From Shewanella sp. MTB7 (lineage in GTDB: Bacteria > Pseudomonadota > Gammaproteobacteria > Enterobacterales > Shewanellaceae): a stretch of 64,000 nucleotides of DNA. Under the pieces are notes generated by a model. That model saw only the letters and a program-made list of their open reading frames with translations. It searched no databases and was not told the DNA's origin. Position numbers and translations under genes: made by a program. Below, piece after piece: positions 9,626 through 19,558 of the stretch (position 1 is the stretch's first letter; each line of letters opens with the position of its first letter). Where the stretch lies: assembly GCF_027571385.1 (NCBI RefSeq), contig NZ_CP085636.1:558001-622000 (forward strand), written 5' to 3'.

Positions 9626-10730
9626 CTATACAAATGCCTTATATTCATCCTCTCTCGCTGCAATAACCCACGCCATTCGTGCAAGTTTATTGGCAACGGC
9701 AACACAAGCCTTATTAAATCCTCTTCTTTCTGCCAGAGCGAATGCCCAGCGGCTTAACCTGTCTTCTTTACCTCCGCTGTGCTGCAAGACCGCTCTTGCA
9801 CCATGTATAAACAATGTTCGTAAGTAAGCATTGCCTCTTTTGCTTATCCCTAACAGATTGTCTTTACCGCCACTACTATGTTGCTTTGGTACTAAGCCAC
9901 ACCAAGCAGAAAAGTGTCTACCATTGGTAAAATCTTTCCCCTCTCCAGCTGCAGCGTAAAAAGCGGTTGAAGTCACAGGACCAATACCAAGAATGGTTTC
10001 TAAACGCTGGCAGACTTGATTTGTTTTCATCTCCTCTAGCACTTGGGCATCGCAGCTTTTTAGCCGTTTCTCGATATCTATAAATTCCTCGTGCAGTTGG
10101 TTAAATATAAACCGCCCCTTCACTGTAAGTTCACTGCACTCATCAGATAAAATATCTGGAAAAGCCATCCTAAAAGCAGCCTTGCTTTTTGCTATCACAA
10201 TACCGTACTCAGCCAGCATGCCTCTAACTTGGTTAATTAAGGCGGTAGACTGCTTATTTAAACGTTCTCTCATGCGATGAAGCATCTGCACATCTTGTTG
10301 TTCAACAGGCTTTGGTTGCACGAAACGCATGTTAGGCCTTTGAGCTGCTTCAGCTATAGCTAATGCGTCGTTATAGTCGTTTTTATTACCTTGCCTGTAC
10401 GGAACAACATATTAAGGCGCGATTAGTTTCACTTGGTGACCTAGGCATTCAAACTCTCTAGCCCAGTAGTTAGCGCCACCACAAGCCTCCATTACAATAA
10501 GACACGGCTCTATCTTGGCAACAAACTGCAGAACATCTCTGCGTTTCAACATTTTCTTTTTAACTAACTTTCCTGCTTTATTTACGCCAACAAAATGAAA
10601 AACAGACTTTGCGATATCTAAACCAATTGTAGTAATCGTCATAGTGGACCCGTCCTCTTTCTGATGAGTTTTAGCAACTACATCGTGGCCCATTGCGAGG
10701 TCGATTAAAAGGGGATAGGTCCATTCCATT
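9250..10730 (-). mobile_element. IS110-family (IS1111-like) insertion sequence, inactive
   Basis: The body is a broken IS110-family transposase with long non-coding flanks. The ends are estimates. On the transposase strand, the upstream flank near 10710 contains GGACCTATCCCC. The plus strand near 9261 has GACCTATATCC, a possible imperfect subterminal inverted repeat (about 9 of 11 matches). IS110-type elements generally leave no target duplication, so the edges cannot be set from this sequence alone. Confidence 0.55.
9626..10642 (-). pseudogene. IS110-family transposase with an internal stop codon
   Basis: One frame of 338 codons is interrupted by a TAA at 10412-10414. The upstream part begins at the ATG at 10642 (TITTIGLDIAKSVFHFVG) and carries the RuvC-like DEDD residues (LDIAK, VMEACGG). 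After the stop the frame continues through GNKNDYNDALAIAEAA, the third acidic motif. It then has the C-terminal Tnp domain with GIGPVTSTAFYAA and the serine-containing block SAWCGLVPKQHSSGG. Reading continues in the same frame, so a single C-to-T change (CAA to TAA) explains the break. The KLIAP(Q)YVVPYRQGNKND layout suggests the IS1111 subgroup. Confidence 0.88.
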
Positions 10731-10905
10731 ATCCATGCTTCTCGTTTACAGGGTATAACTTTGGGAGCTGCATTAATTTGAATGTGGCATCCGTGAAATT
10801 TTCATCTATTTATTATCTGTTGAAAAAAGACTTAAATAGATTTTTATCTGGATGACTTTCTGGATAGAGTATTCGAACCTCTCTTTAAAATAGCGAATAT
10901 ACCGA

Positions 10906-12843
10906 ATGAAATATGGAAAGTACTTTATCTACTTACTACTGACCCTCTTTTTTTCGACCACAGACTTACTGGCCGACTCATCAGACCTATTGTTGACAAA
11001 GGATACTGAGTGGCGCTATTGGGCTAGTACAGAAACTGTAGCTGAAGGTTGGATGGCACCGGAGTTTAATGACAGCCTATGGCCAGTAGGAAAACCAGGC
11101 TTCGGTTATGGTGACGAAGATGACCAGACTATTCTGTCTGACATGCGTGGTCAATATTCCAAAGTCTACCTAAGAACTGGCATTGAGCTAACTGAAAAGC
11201 AAGCCTCTAACGTGTATAGATTAAGAGTGTTTATTGATGATGCCGCTAAAGTTTATCTCAATGGTGAGCTGATAGAAGCGTTTAATTATCACCGCGGAAA
11301 AGCTGTGGGATTAGCCGATGCTAAATTGTTTCAAAGTCGGATAAGCTTGAAAAGAGGTACCAACTTATTGGCTATCGAGGGGGATAATCATGCCCTAAAC
11401 AGTAGCGATTTAAGCCTAGAACCATGGCTTACAGATGATAATTTGCCAACAGCTTCATTTTTACGAATGCGCAATGAAATTCGGTTGAGCCGAGTTCAAG
11501 CCCTAGAAGATTTACGTTCATTGCAATACCTACTTGTTGATAAGGCAGCATATTTGACCTTGCGCAATGATGATGTGATATCACAATTAGAATCAGTCGC
11601 TCAAACATTCCCCACTGAATTGTCAAATATTAAGCTATTGGAGCGAATCAATCCAGTGCTCAACAGTATGGGAGATTGTCATTATTCTAGCTCTATTTCT
11701 CCTTATTCCATTGAAGTTAACAGGAATCTGCCTTTTCGTTTGGCAGACTCTGACCTTGGTGTGGTTGCATTGGATAAAGAAGGGGACAACCTATTGAGGC
11801 AAGATGCTCCTTTGCTTATGAGTATTGATGGTATTCCTTTAGATAAGTTACTTATGATTGCCGCTTCGATGTCAAAAGATTGCTCTTTGCAAGGGAAGAG
11901 ACGAAAGGCTATATCCAATCTTGCAGCATATTATCCTCTAATCAGGGCAAGGTTTGATTTTCCTGAAGCTGAGCTGATTAACATTGGGTTAGGGGATGGA
12001 GACAAAATAATAACAGAAGTGAAAGTGCGGAAGTCAGCAAGACCGTTGAGGGTTAAAAGAATTGCACTGGGGAAGAGCCGATATCTGAGTCATGGTGTGG
12101 CGTATCTGAGAATTAAAAAGATGGATAAGTCATTGTTAGCGGGAATTATTGCAAAGATGACTGAATATCAGAATAGTTCAGGGTTGATTATCGATATTCG
12201 TGGTAACGGCGGAGGTTCATATCATATCAGTGATGCATTGTTTGGCTATTTTCTGCCTCCCGGGCAGGCGGCTAAAGTTGTTAATGTCAGAGCCTATAAG
12301 TTATCACCGGATTTTAAACCCGGAATGCTGGATTATCGAAATGCTTATTTAATAGGTAGTGGCCCTAGAAGTGATGATGAGCACGCTGTTGTTAATCGGT
12401 TTGCAACGCAGTTTTCGCCTGTTTGGAGCGGGAGCGAGTCGCTGGGAAAACACTTTAGCCAATTGCATTACAAACTACTTGGTCGCAGTAAAGCCGTATC
12501 TCAATATTATTACTCTAAGCCAGTAGTATTGTTAACAGATGCAGGGTCAGGAAGCGCTGCTGATGGTTTTGCAAGCTTCTGGCAACAGCTTGATAATGTC
12601 ACTTTAATTGGTGAACCAAGCTATGGTAAAAGTGGCAGTTCTCGCAGATATACTTTACCCAATAGTAAATTGAAGTTGAGGTTTTCTGCAGCACTTTCTT
12701 TTAGAGATAATGGACAACTGATTGAGGGGCGAGGTATCGAAGTTGATATAGATAAACGGCCTACGATTAACGACATTACCTCTGGGTCCGATTCAGTTTT
12801 AGATTATGCAGTGAAATACTTACATCAACTCGGATCAAGCTGA
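10906..12843 (+). CDS. Secreted S41-family serine peptidase with N-terminal beta-sandwich domain
   Basis: A 645-residue protein with a signal peptide ending near residue 24. Residues about 30-175 look like a galactose-binding-type jelly roll (EFNDSLWPVGKPGFGYGD; RVFIDDAAKVYLNGELI). The C-terminal half is an S41 peptidase: GLIIDIRGNGGG, then Ser550 in AGSGSAADGF and Lys575 in EPSYGKSGSS, the expected Ser/Lys dyad. No PDZ domain is evident, so it is not a typical CtpA. It probably cleaves peptides in the periplasm or outside. It lies between the dead IS and a gene fragment, which suggests it arrived with a rearrangement. The ribosome-binding site is weak. Confidence 0.8.
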   Translation: MKYGKYFIYLLLTLFFSTTDLLADSSDLLLTKDTEWRYWASTETVAEGWMAPEFNDSLWPVGKPGFGYGDEDDQTILSDMRGQYSKVYLRTGIELTEKQASNVYRLRVFIDDAAKVYLNGELIEAFNYHRGKAVGLADAKLFQSRISLKRGTNLLAIEGDNHALNSSDLSLEPWLTDDNLPTASFLRMRNEIRLSRVQALEDLRSLQYLLVDKAAYLTLRNDDVISQLESVAQTFPTELSNIKLLERINPVLNSMGDCHYSSSISPYSIEVNRNLPFRLADSDLGVVALDKEGDNLLRQDAPLLMSIDGIPLDKLLMIAASMSKDCSLQGKRRKAISNLAAYYPLIRARFDFPEAELINIGLGDGDKIITEVKVRKSARPLRVKRIALGKSRYLSHGVAYLRIKKMDKSLLAGIIAKMTEYQNSSGLIIDIRGNGGGSYHISDALFGYFLPPGQAAKVVNVRAYKLSPDFKPGMLDYRNAYLIGSGPRSDDEHAVVNRFATQFSPVWSGSESLGKHFSQLHYKLLGRSKAVSQYYYSKPVVLLTDAGSGSAADGFASFWQQLDNVTLIGEPSYGKSGSSRRYTLPNSKLKLRFSAALSFRDNGQLIEGRGIEVDIDKRPTINDITSGSDSVLDYAVKYLHQLGSS

Positions 12844-12894
12844 AATTCTACGAGTGAGGAACATAGTTGTTCTAGGTTTAAGCTCGTTAACACT

Positions 12895-13108
12895 GCATGG
12901 TTTACACCTAGCTCATGATCATCGTCATAAAAGATGACAGTGAAGATAAAGTGACCATGTACGGCGGTGTAACCGCAACCATGGGCAGTACAACCGAGCA
13001 ATCGTTTCCTGTTGATGCCTATTCGATCAATAATTTCAGAGACAAAGGCTTAGATGTGTCAGTCACTAACGTGTGGCATATGTACATAAAACCAGAAGAG
13101 TTTACCTA
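12895..13108 (+). pseudogene. Frameshifted fragment duplicating part of the 8478-9062 gene
   Basis: These 214 bases match 8759-8971 almost base for base. They differ by one extra A near 12931 that breaks the frame, plus a few substitutions. The copy covers roughly residues 95-165 of the parent protein, has no start region or signal peptide, and ends where the 3' flank of the SYLF gene begins. It is either the remains of a second paralog or a product of the rearrangement that placed the IS and S41 gene between the copies. Confidence 0.85.
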
Positions 13109-13121
13109 GAACCTCCCCTTA

Positions 13122-13685
13122 TTACTTCTCTTCAAAGGTAAATGACTGTCCTGCAAGCGCTGCTTCAAACATCAAGCCGCCTTTGGCCATGGTATAGACT
13201 GCCATTCCATTGATATATGAAGCTTTAGCCACCTTGCCTCCGGCGCCGCTTGAATTCCCTGTGGTACCAGCTTGGGCGTTTGCACCTATGGTGATGGCGA
13301 CGGCTGACGCTTGGGCGCCAAATTCGAAACTGCCACTAGTAAAGGTTTCATAGGCTTTGGCATTTTTAAAGAAGATAATCTCGCTGTAGGCTTGACCGCC
13401 TATTTGAAAGCCTAAAGATATCTGCGTCAGGCTAGTGTCCCCCGTGTAGCTTTGGTTGCGGAATACTTTACCTTTACCGTAGGCGGCTCCGATCCCGAAA
13501 CCGCCTTTACCTACGGTGGGGAAGATGGCGTAACCATAGGCGTTGTCGAAAAATTTATATGTGTCATTGGCCTGCTTAAATTTGGCAACAGTATTGGCAT
13601 ACTCTTCATCGGCGAGAGTGGCCTGTGAAAACATAAGCGTGGCGACCAAGCATGTTGCAGAGATCAGGCTAATAAGTTTTCTCAT
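13122..13685 (-). CDS. SYLF-domain (YSC84-type) secreted lipid-binding protein
   Basis: A 187-residue protein with a signal peptide (MRKLISLISA... ATLA/DEE). The core GYAIFPTVGKGGFGIGAAYGKG and the glycine-rich C-terminal part ending GMAVYTMAKGGLMFEAAL are typical of the SYLF/DUF500 family. Eukaryotic members bind phosphoinositides; bacterial ones are exported and poorly understood. The ATG has a GGAG site. A terminator hairpin lies upstream, between this gene and the S9 peptidase, so the two are transcribed separately. Confidence 0.88.
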   Translation of the reverse strand: MRKLISLISATCLVATLMFSQATLADEEYANTVAKFKQANDTYKFFDNAYGYAIFPTVGKGGFGIGAAYGKGKVFRNQSYTGDTSLTQISLGFQIGGQAYSEIIFFKNAKAYETFTSGSFEFGAQASAVAITIGANAQAGTTGNSSGAGGKVAKASYINGMAVYTMAKGGLMFEAALAGQSFTFEEK

Positions 13686-13731
13686 AATGGACTCCGTTCA
13701 AAATTCATGTCTCAGCATACGTATCTAAAAT

Positions 13732-13760
13732 AAAAAAAGCGCCTTTTAAGGCGCTTTTTT
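13732..13760 (-). terminator. Terminator downstream of the S9 peptidase
   Basis: A GCGCC/GGCGC stem is flanked by A and T runs, which makes it able to work on both strands. It lies just after the stop of the leftward S9 gene and before the SYLF gene. Confidence 0.85.
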
Positions 13761-13784
13761 ACAAAGCTGTCAGCTTAGGTTCAG

Positions 13785-15863
13785 TTACTCTTCCCCCGAG
13801 ACTTCTTTGCCCAAAACATAGTGATTGAACCATTTCTGGTCCCACTCCATCTTTGCTTTTCGGTGCTGATATTGACTTAAACCATGGCCTTCATCTGGGT
13901 AAACGATAAGCTCAACGGGTACATTAAGATAATGCTTCAGAGCGCGATATAGGCCTTGTGCGTGTCCCACTGGAACGCGCTGATCGTTCTCGCCAATATG
14001 AATAAGCGTAGGGGTTTTAATTTTATCGGCACGAGTTAAGGATGACCCATGGCTATAAGCGTCAGGCTGCTCCCAAGGCAGTCCTTGCATAAAGTTCACC
14101 ACATGACCTGGTGTATCTTCGAGCATCCACTGTAAACGTTGATCAAATACCCCCGCGCCTGAACTCGCCGCTTTAAATCGAGTATTGGTACTGATTAATG
14201 CATTGGTCAGGTAGCCACCGTTACTCCAGCCCATAACGGCCATCTTATTGCCGTCGGCAATGCCTGCTTGGATAAGATGGTCAACTCCCGCCATGATGTC
14301 ATTGACTTCGATAACATGTTCCTGACCGACAAGATCGGTTAAGAACTTGTCGCCGTAGCCTGTTGAACCACGATAGTTTGGTGATAATAGTGCCCAACCA
14401 TCAGCGGTAAAAGTAGAGCGCCCATAGGATCTATGTTGTAGCGCATAGGGCGTTGCTGAAGTCGGGCCACCGTGGATCTGTACGATTAAGGGCAGTGGGC
14501 CATCCTCTTTTTTGTAGCCTGCTGGCAAGTCTAAAATGCCTTCGACAACCGTGCCGTCCTCAGCTGTCCATTTGACGATAGATATCTGTGGTAACGCCCA
14601 ACTGTCGACTTGTGGGTTGATATTGGTCAGGCGTTTAGCCTTGGCATTTTTGCGGTTAGCGTCGGCAACAAACATATCTGAGAAATGATCGAGTCCGTTG
14701 TGACTAAAAGCCACTGTTTTGCCATTTTCGGTAAAGCTATAACTACCGATAACTCTATCCCCCTTGATGAGGTTACGGGTGTCGCCTTGTTTACCATCAT
14801 CGACTTCAGTACAGAAGAGTTTTACTCGACCATGATCGCTGCCGCGATAACAGATCTCATCGCTATTAGGGCGCCATTTAATATCACCTGAGTTTAAGGT
14901 CATGTCACCGGTACGAGTGATGGCTAAAGAGGGCTCATCGGTTGCTTCAGCGTCAGCAATAAACAACTTACCTGGATGCCCGTCAAAATCGATTCTGAAA
15001 GCCAGGTTGGTATTGTTATCTTGCCAAGCTAGTCCAAGTAACCAGCCATAAGGTGACGGGGCATTGTCTCGCCATTGAGTATCAGCAAGGAGGCTATTGG
15101 TTTGTGTTACTGTGTCAAATACCTCTATATCTGACCAACCTTCTAGGCGAACAAGCTCATTATCATTGGTCGTTATACGGGCTATTTTGCTGCCATCATT
15201 GTTGACCTTAAACTCCCAAACTACTTTATCGTCATCGAGTAGGACTTGTTGTTTAAAATGTTGCAGATCCAGTTGATAAAGCGGGTTTGTTTTACGCTCC
15301 CCATGACCATATTCTGGGGTTGAGTGGGCAGAACGCATCGAAGCCCATTCATCTTTATCTTTGACTGTCTTGGTGGCTAAAAAGTAGAGGCTACTACCGT
15401 CATGGCTTAATTGAAAGCTGCTAACACCGTCCACTTCTTTCGTCATCGGTTGGCTGTCGCCACTGTTGACGGAGAGTCGAAACACTTGGGCTTTGCCATT
15501 GTAGGGGGCTTTGGCTTTATCCTGTTTAATTTTACCCAGATAGTAGATGTACTCTCCATCTGGACTCCACTGAGGACTGGACTCACTTTCATTGGTAAAA
15601 GTCATGCGTTTTGATTGACGGGTTTTAGTGTCGAGTAGCCAAAGGTCTCGTTGGCTTTTATCTAGCTCTTTATCCCAGCGAGATTCGAGCCAAACGGCTT
15701 GTTTTCCATTAGGACTGAGTTGGACATTAGACATGCCACCAATATCAAAAAAGTCATCGGTGGTAATGGCGTGTGTTCTTTGCGTTGCTGCAATTGATGA
15801 GGTTGTGACGAATAGACTAGCTGTAATGACCGCTAGCATGCTGAGATTATTGAGACTTCCCAT
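13785..15863 (-). CDS. S9-family prolyl oligopeptidase-type peptidase, secreted
   Basis: A 692-residue protein with a signal peptide ending near residue 26 (TSSIAA/TQ). Residues about 40-420 contain PD40-type beta-propeller repeats (NGKQAVWLESRWD, SPQWSPDGEYIYYLG). The C-terminal alpha/beta hydrolase has Ser547 in GWSNGGYLT, Asp627 in GENDQRVP and His660 in DEGHGL, the complete triad. It resembles the S9C acylaminoacyl/dipeptidyl group and should degrade short peptides in the periplasm. A GGGAG site precedes the ATG. It is monocistronic, with a terminator at 13732-13760. Confidence 0.92.
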   Translation of the reverse strand: MGSLNNLSMLAVITASLFVTTSSIAATQRTHAITTDDFFDIGGMSNVQLSPNGKQAVWLESRWDKELDKSQRDLWLLDTKTRQSKRMTFTNESESSPQWSPDGEYIYYLGKIKQDKAKAPYNGKAQVFRLSVNSGDSQPMTKEVDGVSSFQLSHDGSSLYFLATKTVKDKDEWASMRSAHSTPEYGHGERKTNPLYQLDLQHFKQQVLLDDDKVVWEFKVNNDGSKIARITTNDNELVRLEGWSDIEVFDTVTQTNSLLADTQWRDNAPSPYGWLLGLAWQDNNTNLAFRIDFDGHPGKLFIADAEATDEPSLAITRTGDMTLNSGDIKWRPNSDEICYRGSDHGRVKLFCTEVDDGKQGDTRNLIKGDRVIGSYSFTENGKTVAFSHNGLDHFSDMFVADANRKNAKAKRLTNINPQVDSWALPQISIVKWTAEDGTVVEGILDLPAGYKKEDGPLPLIVQIHGGPTSATPYALQHRSYGRSTFTADGWALLSPNYRGSTGYGDKFLTDLVGQEHVIEVNDIMAGVDHLIQAGIADGNKMAVMGWSNGGYLTNALISTNTRFKAASSGAGVFDQRLQWMLEDTPGHVVNFMQGLPWEQPDAYSHGSSLTRADKIKTPTLIHIGENDQRVPVGHAQGLYRALKHYLNVPVELIVYPDEGHGLSQYQHRKAKMEWDQKWFNHYVLGKEVSGEE

Positions 15864-16030
15864 GATGCTCCCTTCTTTTTAATTATTTTCAGACACAATA
15901 ACTTAAACTGATAGGAGCTTAAATAAGAGGGGGTAAAAAAACATTGATGTGTTTGTTTAACTTCAACTCATGATTACAAAAGCTTTTGAATGGTGATGAT
16001 TGCTTGTAGGAGAGTTAGATCATTGAATGT

Positions 16031-16426
16031 TTATTTAATCGTACTATCAAACTTTCGTAAGTGCCTGTTAGAAGCGTGCAGGGGAGGCTTACCGGGAACC
16101 GCTGAACGTTCAGCGAGTAGATGGCGAATAGCCATGATTGGATGAGGCAAAAGCATTCTGGGACCTGAAAAAATCATGATCTCTCTAGCTTTTACTTTCA
16201 TATGTGGTTTGTAACAATGTACAGGGCATTTATTACAGGTGGGCTTATCTTGACCATAGGGACAGCGATCAAGCCGAGTGTGAGCATACTCTAAAAATGA
16301 TAGGCACTCCTCACAGTGAGTATGTGTTACATGCTTATGATGGGTTCGACAATAGATCTTGACCATCGCTGCGATGGTCCTATATTCGTAGAGTAACTTA
16401 TCGCTTAACAACTCTTGAACCGTCAT
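16031..16426 (-). CDS. ygbA: YgbA family (nitrous oxide-stimulated promoter) protein
   Basis: A 131-residue cysteine-rich protein. The pattern HCEECLSFLEYA, then CPYG, CNKCPVHCY and a conserved RMLLPHP segment matches the YgbA_NO family. In enterobacteria the gene belongs to the NsrR nitric-oxide regulon. The clustered cysteines suggest a metal or Fe-S site. I chose the ATG at 16426, which has GGAG six bases upstream; a TTG four codons earlier overlaps that site. I did not find a convincing NsrR operator upstream. The role in nitrosative stress comes from the family, not from this sequence. Confidence 0.85.
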   Translation of the reverse strand: MTVQELLSDKLLYEYRTIAAMVKIYCRTHHKHVTHTHCEECLSFLEYAHTRLDRCPYGQDKPTCNKCPVHCYKPHMKVKAREIMIFSGPRMLLPHPIMAIRHLLAERSAVPGKPPLHASNRHLRKFDSTIK

Positions 16427-16881
16427 CTCTAGCTCCAAATAATTAGTCCAATTCGATGTTCAGCGTTATCGAAAGGGATTTGTGAGTAAAACATTTATAT
16501 CATTGCTTCATTTTAGATAAACGAGCAGTATAATCCATGAAGGTGCGCACAAAATAGAGCTTTAACACTTCATTGATTAACTATCTGTTCGTTAATTAAT
16601 GTTTTGTGATGCCCATCTCGTCAAATTGTTAGATATAATGGCGCAAGTGTTAGGCTATTTCTTTGTTTTGTACAAATTATTTATTGGATAATGGCTTCGA
16701 GTAAATGGAGTTTGATAGTGACAAAACTGAATAATTTGGCTAATTCAAATAAAAAATCTGATAAACACTTGATTTATAGCAAGAGAATGCATTAATAATA
16801 ACGCTTGCTAGTTGTACATTTACGACGAGTTAAACTTAACCAAATTATTTAGATTTAGTAGGAAATCACTGGTGGATGACA
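16427..16881. other. AT-rich intergenic region, no gene seen
   Basis: This is the divergent region between ygbA and the EP-repeat gene. It has a TATAAT-like -10 near 16638 but no good -35 at 17 bases, and a 34-codon frame at about 16691 without a ribosome-binding site, which I do not accept as a gene. Confidence 0.5.
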
Positions 16882-17634
<753 letters not shown>

Positions 17635-17675
17635 GTAAAACGGCGTATTAGTATCGGCGTAAGCTGTGTAAAATG

Positions 17676-17701
17676 AGGCGAACTTAGGTTCGCCTTTTTT
17701 A
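17676..17701 (+). terminator. Terminator after the EP-repeat gene
   Basis: An 8-bp perfect stem (AGGCGAAC with GTTCGCCT) has a 4-base loop and is followed by TTTTTT. Confidence 0.92.
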
Positions 17702-17734
17702 TTGGTTGCTGTTTAACGCCATTTAGGAGTGTTT

Positions 17735-18025
17735 ATGAGGTTGGTTTTACTGGGTTTAATTATCTCTTCTTTGACGGCTTGTACGCAAAACCCTGAGTGG
17801 ACCTTGTTCTACTACGCTGATGAGCCGAATATTCCCACCGCTGCAAATCCTGGTGAGTATATCTCTGGCTACTATTCGACTTCAGAACAGTGTCTGTTGA
17901 AAGGGGCTGGTATGGTCAAATTGAGTGATTCTGGTGTCGGCAGTTTTCAGTGCGGCCAGTTATGTGTGGCAAACGACAAGGGGTCATTAACTTGTCAGGC
18001 ATTCGTTGATTCATTAATCTTCTAA
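17735..18025 (+). CDS. Small lipoprotein of unknown function
   Basis: A 96-residue protein with a lipoprotein signal peptide and lipobox LTAC at about residues 15-18. The mature part has four cysteines (two late ones in SFQCGQLCVAN) and no recognised domain. The ATG at 17735 follows AGGAG by five bases; a GTG at 17729 overlaps that site and is rejected. The terminator upstream makes this the possible first gene of the unit leading to DUF3630-srkA-dsbA, but about 100 bases separate it from the next gene. Confidence 0.75.
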   Translation: MRLVLLGLIISSLTACTQNPEWTLFYYADEPNIPTAANPGEYISGYYSTSEQCLLKGAGMVKLSDSGVGSFQCGQLCVANDKGSLTCQAFVDSLIF

Positions 18026-18124
18026 GCCAAATTAATCGGAGAACTGTATTTTTGTTTCTTTTAGTTAGCCCATGTTAAAATCAAGTGATTTGGGTGTGTA
18101 TCAGTATGTTAAGAGATCTTGTTA

Positions 18125-18418
18125 ATGAAGTTAGCATCAGTACAACTTGATCCTATGTCGAAGAGTTTGTCGATTCAGGCCCACATCGACTTTGACGATT
18201 TTGCGCTTTTTGCTGAGTCGTTAGCTACCGCTATTGATGCCAAAATCTTAGCGCGTCAATGGGGAGCTGATCGGCACCAGTGGTTACTGGAGTTTGAAGA
18301 TACCTTGCTGCAGCTTAACTATGAGTTTTATGGTGACATCTGCTGGTTATCGGTGGATCGGAATGATGAATTTGAAGTGCTAGAGTTTCTTGCTAGCCTG
18401 TTGGAGCTACAAAAATGA
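18125..18418 (+). CDS. DUF3630 family protein
   Basis: A 97-residue acidic cytoplasmic protein with no membrane segment. The start is the ATG at 18125; a TTG two codons earlier has no advantage. The stop overlaps the srkA start in an ATGA (18415-18418), so the two are translationally coupled. Its place directly before srkA mirrors the position of yihD in enterobacteria, though I see no clear sequence link to YihD. The function is unknown. Confidence 0.8.
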   Translation: MKLASVQLDPMSKSLSIQAHIDFDDFALFAESLATAIDAKILARQWGADRHQWLLEFEDTLLQLNYEFYGDICWLSVDRNDEFEVLEFLASLLELQK

Positions 18419-19419
18419 ACCAAGAAAATCGAGGTGCGGCGTTTCATTATCAGGCATTAACGCCTGATCTTATTCTGGATGCCATTGAAAGTCTGGGGAT
18501 CTACCCAGAAACGGGTCTGTTAGCACTCAATAGTTATGAGAATCGAGTTTATCAATTTCGCAGTGATGATGGCGTTCGTTATGTGGTGAAATTCTATCGC
18601 CCAGAGCGTTGGAGTAATGAACAGATCCAAGAAGAACATGATTTTTCTCAATCCCTTTTTGATGAAGAGATCCCTGTGGCAACGCCAATAATCATCAATG
18701 GCCGTTCACTGCATGAGTATAAAGGCTTTAGGTTCGCTCTGTTTCCATCTATTGGTGGCCGATCGTTTGAAGTGGATAACTTAGAACAGCTGGAATCGAC
18801 TGGACGTTTTATTGGTCGTATTCATCAGTTTTCACAGCAGGGGAAGTTTAAACATCGTGACTTAGTGAATCCACAGGTGTTAGGGGACGAGTCGCTGCTT
18901 TGGCTGAAGGAGTCCGGTCATGTACCCTCTTCGTTAGTTTTACCTTATTTTACGATTGTCGAACAAGTGTTAGATAAATCAAAAGAGATCTGGGCTAGAC
19001 AGAATCCTAAACAGATACGTTTACATGGCGATCTTCACCCAGGGAACATCTTGTGGACACCCGATGGACCCGGTTTTGTCGATTTAGATGATGCGCGTAC
19101 CGGGCCTGCGATTCAAGACCTTTGGATGATGATCACAGGTGATAGGCCACAGAAATTACTCCAGTTAGAAATCTTGCTTGAAGCTTATGAGGAGTTCTGC
19201 GAGTTTGATACTAAAGAGTTAACCTTGATTGAGCCGTTAAGAGCTATGCGCATGTTGCATTACAATGCCTGGTTAAGTCGCCGTTGGGAAGACCCCGCTT
19301 TTCCTATGAACTTTCCCTGGTACGGCGAAGAGAAATACTGGGAGCAGCAGATTCTCTCATTTAAGGAGCAACTAGCGGTACTGGACGAGCCAGCGCTGAG
19401 CCTTATTCCAGGGTATTAA
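18415..19419 (+). CDS. srkA: Stress response kinase A (YihE/RdoA)
   Basis: A 334-residue APH-fold protein kinase. The catalytic loop is RLHGDLHPGNILW and the metal-binding motif is GFVDLDDARTG. The N-terminal lobe is also recognisable (NRVYQFRSDDGVRYVVKFYRPERWS). In E. coli SrkA counters Cpx- and oxidative-stress-linked cell death and is co-transcribed with dsbA. Here too dsbA follows, after about 140 bases. The length matches the E. coli protein. It overlaps the DUF3630 gene by four bases. Confidence 0.93.
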   Translation: MNQENRGAAFHYQALTPDLILDAIESLGIYPETGLLALNSYENRVYQFRSDDGVRYVVKFYRPERWSNEQIQEEHDFSQSLFDEEIPVATPIIINGRSLHEYKGFRFALFPSIGGRSFEVDNLEQLESTGRFIGRIHQFSQQGKFKHRDLVNPQVLGDESLLWLKESGHVPSSLVLPYFTIVEQVLDKSKEIWARQNPKQIRLHGDLHPGNILWTPDGPGFVDLDDARTGPAIQDLWMMITGDRPQKLLQLEILLEAYEEFCEFDTKELTLIEPLRAMRMLHYNAWLSRRWEDPAFPMNFPWYGEEKYWEQQILSFKEQLAVLDEPALSLIPGY

Positions 19420-19558
19420 TGCTAATTTTGCATTTATGGCTCTTATTTTGTAACAGAAAAATGAACTAATATGCTTGAGATAGACTCGAAAGAACATTAT
19501 GTTATCCATCAAATTATTAAAATTACCTAGCGTATTGCGCAAAGAAAAAGGAATCATC

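Noticed and set aside
9615..9827. 70-residue frame on the plus strand
   Set aside because: It is antisense to the transposase pseudogene and has no protein features of its own.
16427..16540. NsrR operator upstream of ygbA
   Set aside because: Only loose AT-rich half matches are seen, with no convincing 11-1-11 repeat.
16691..16795. 34-codon frame before the EP-repeat gene
   Set aside because: Weak ribosome-binding site and no recognisable protein pattern.
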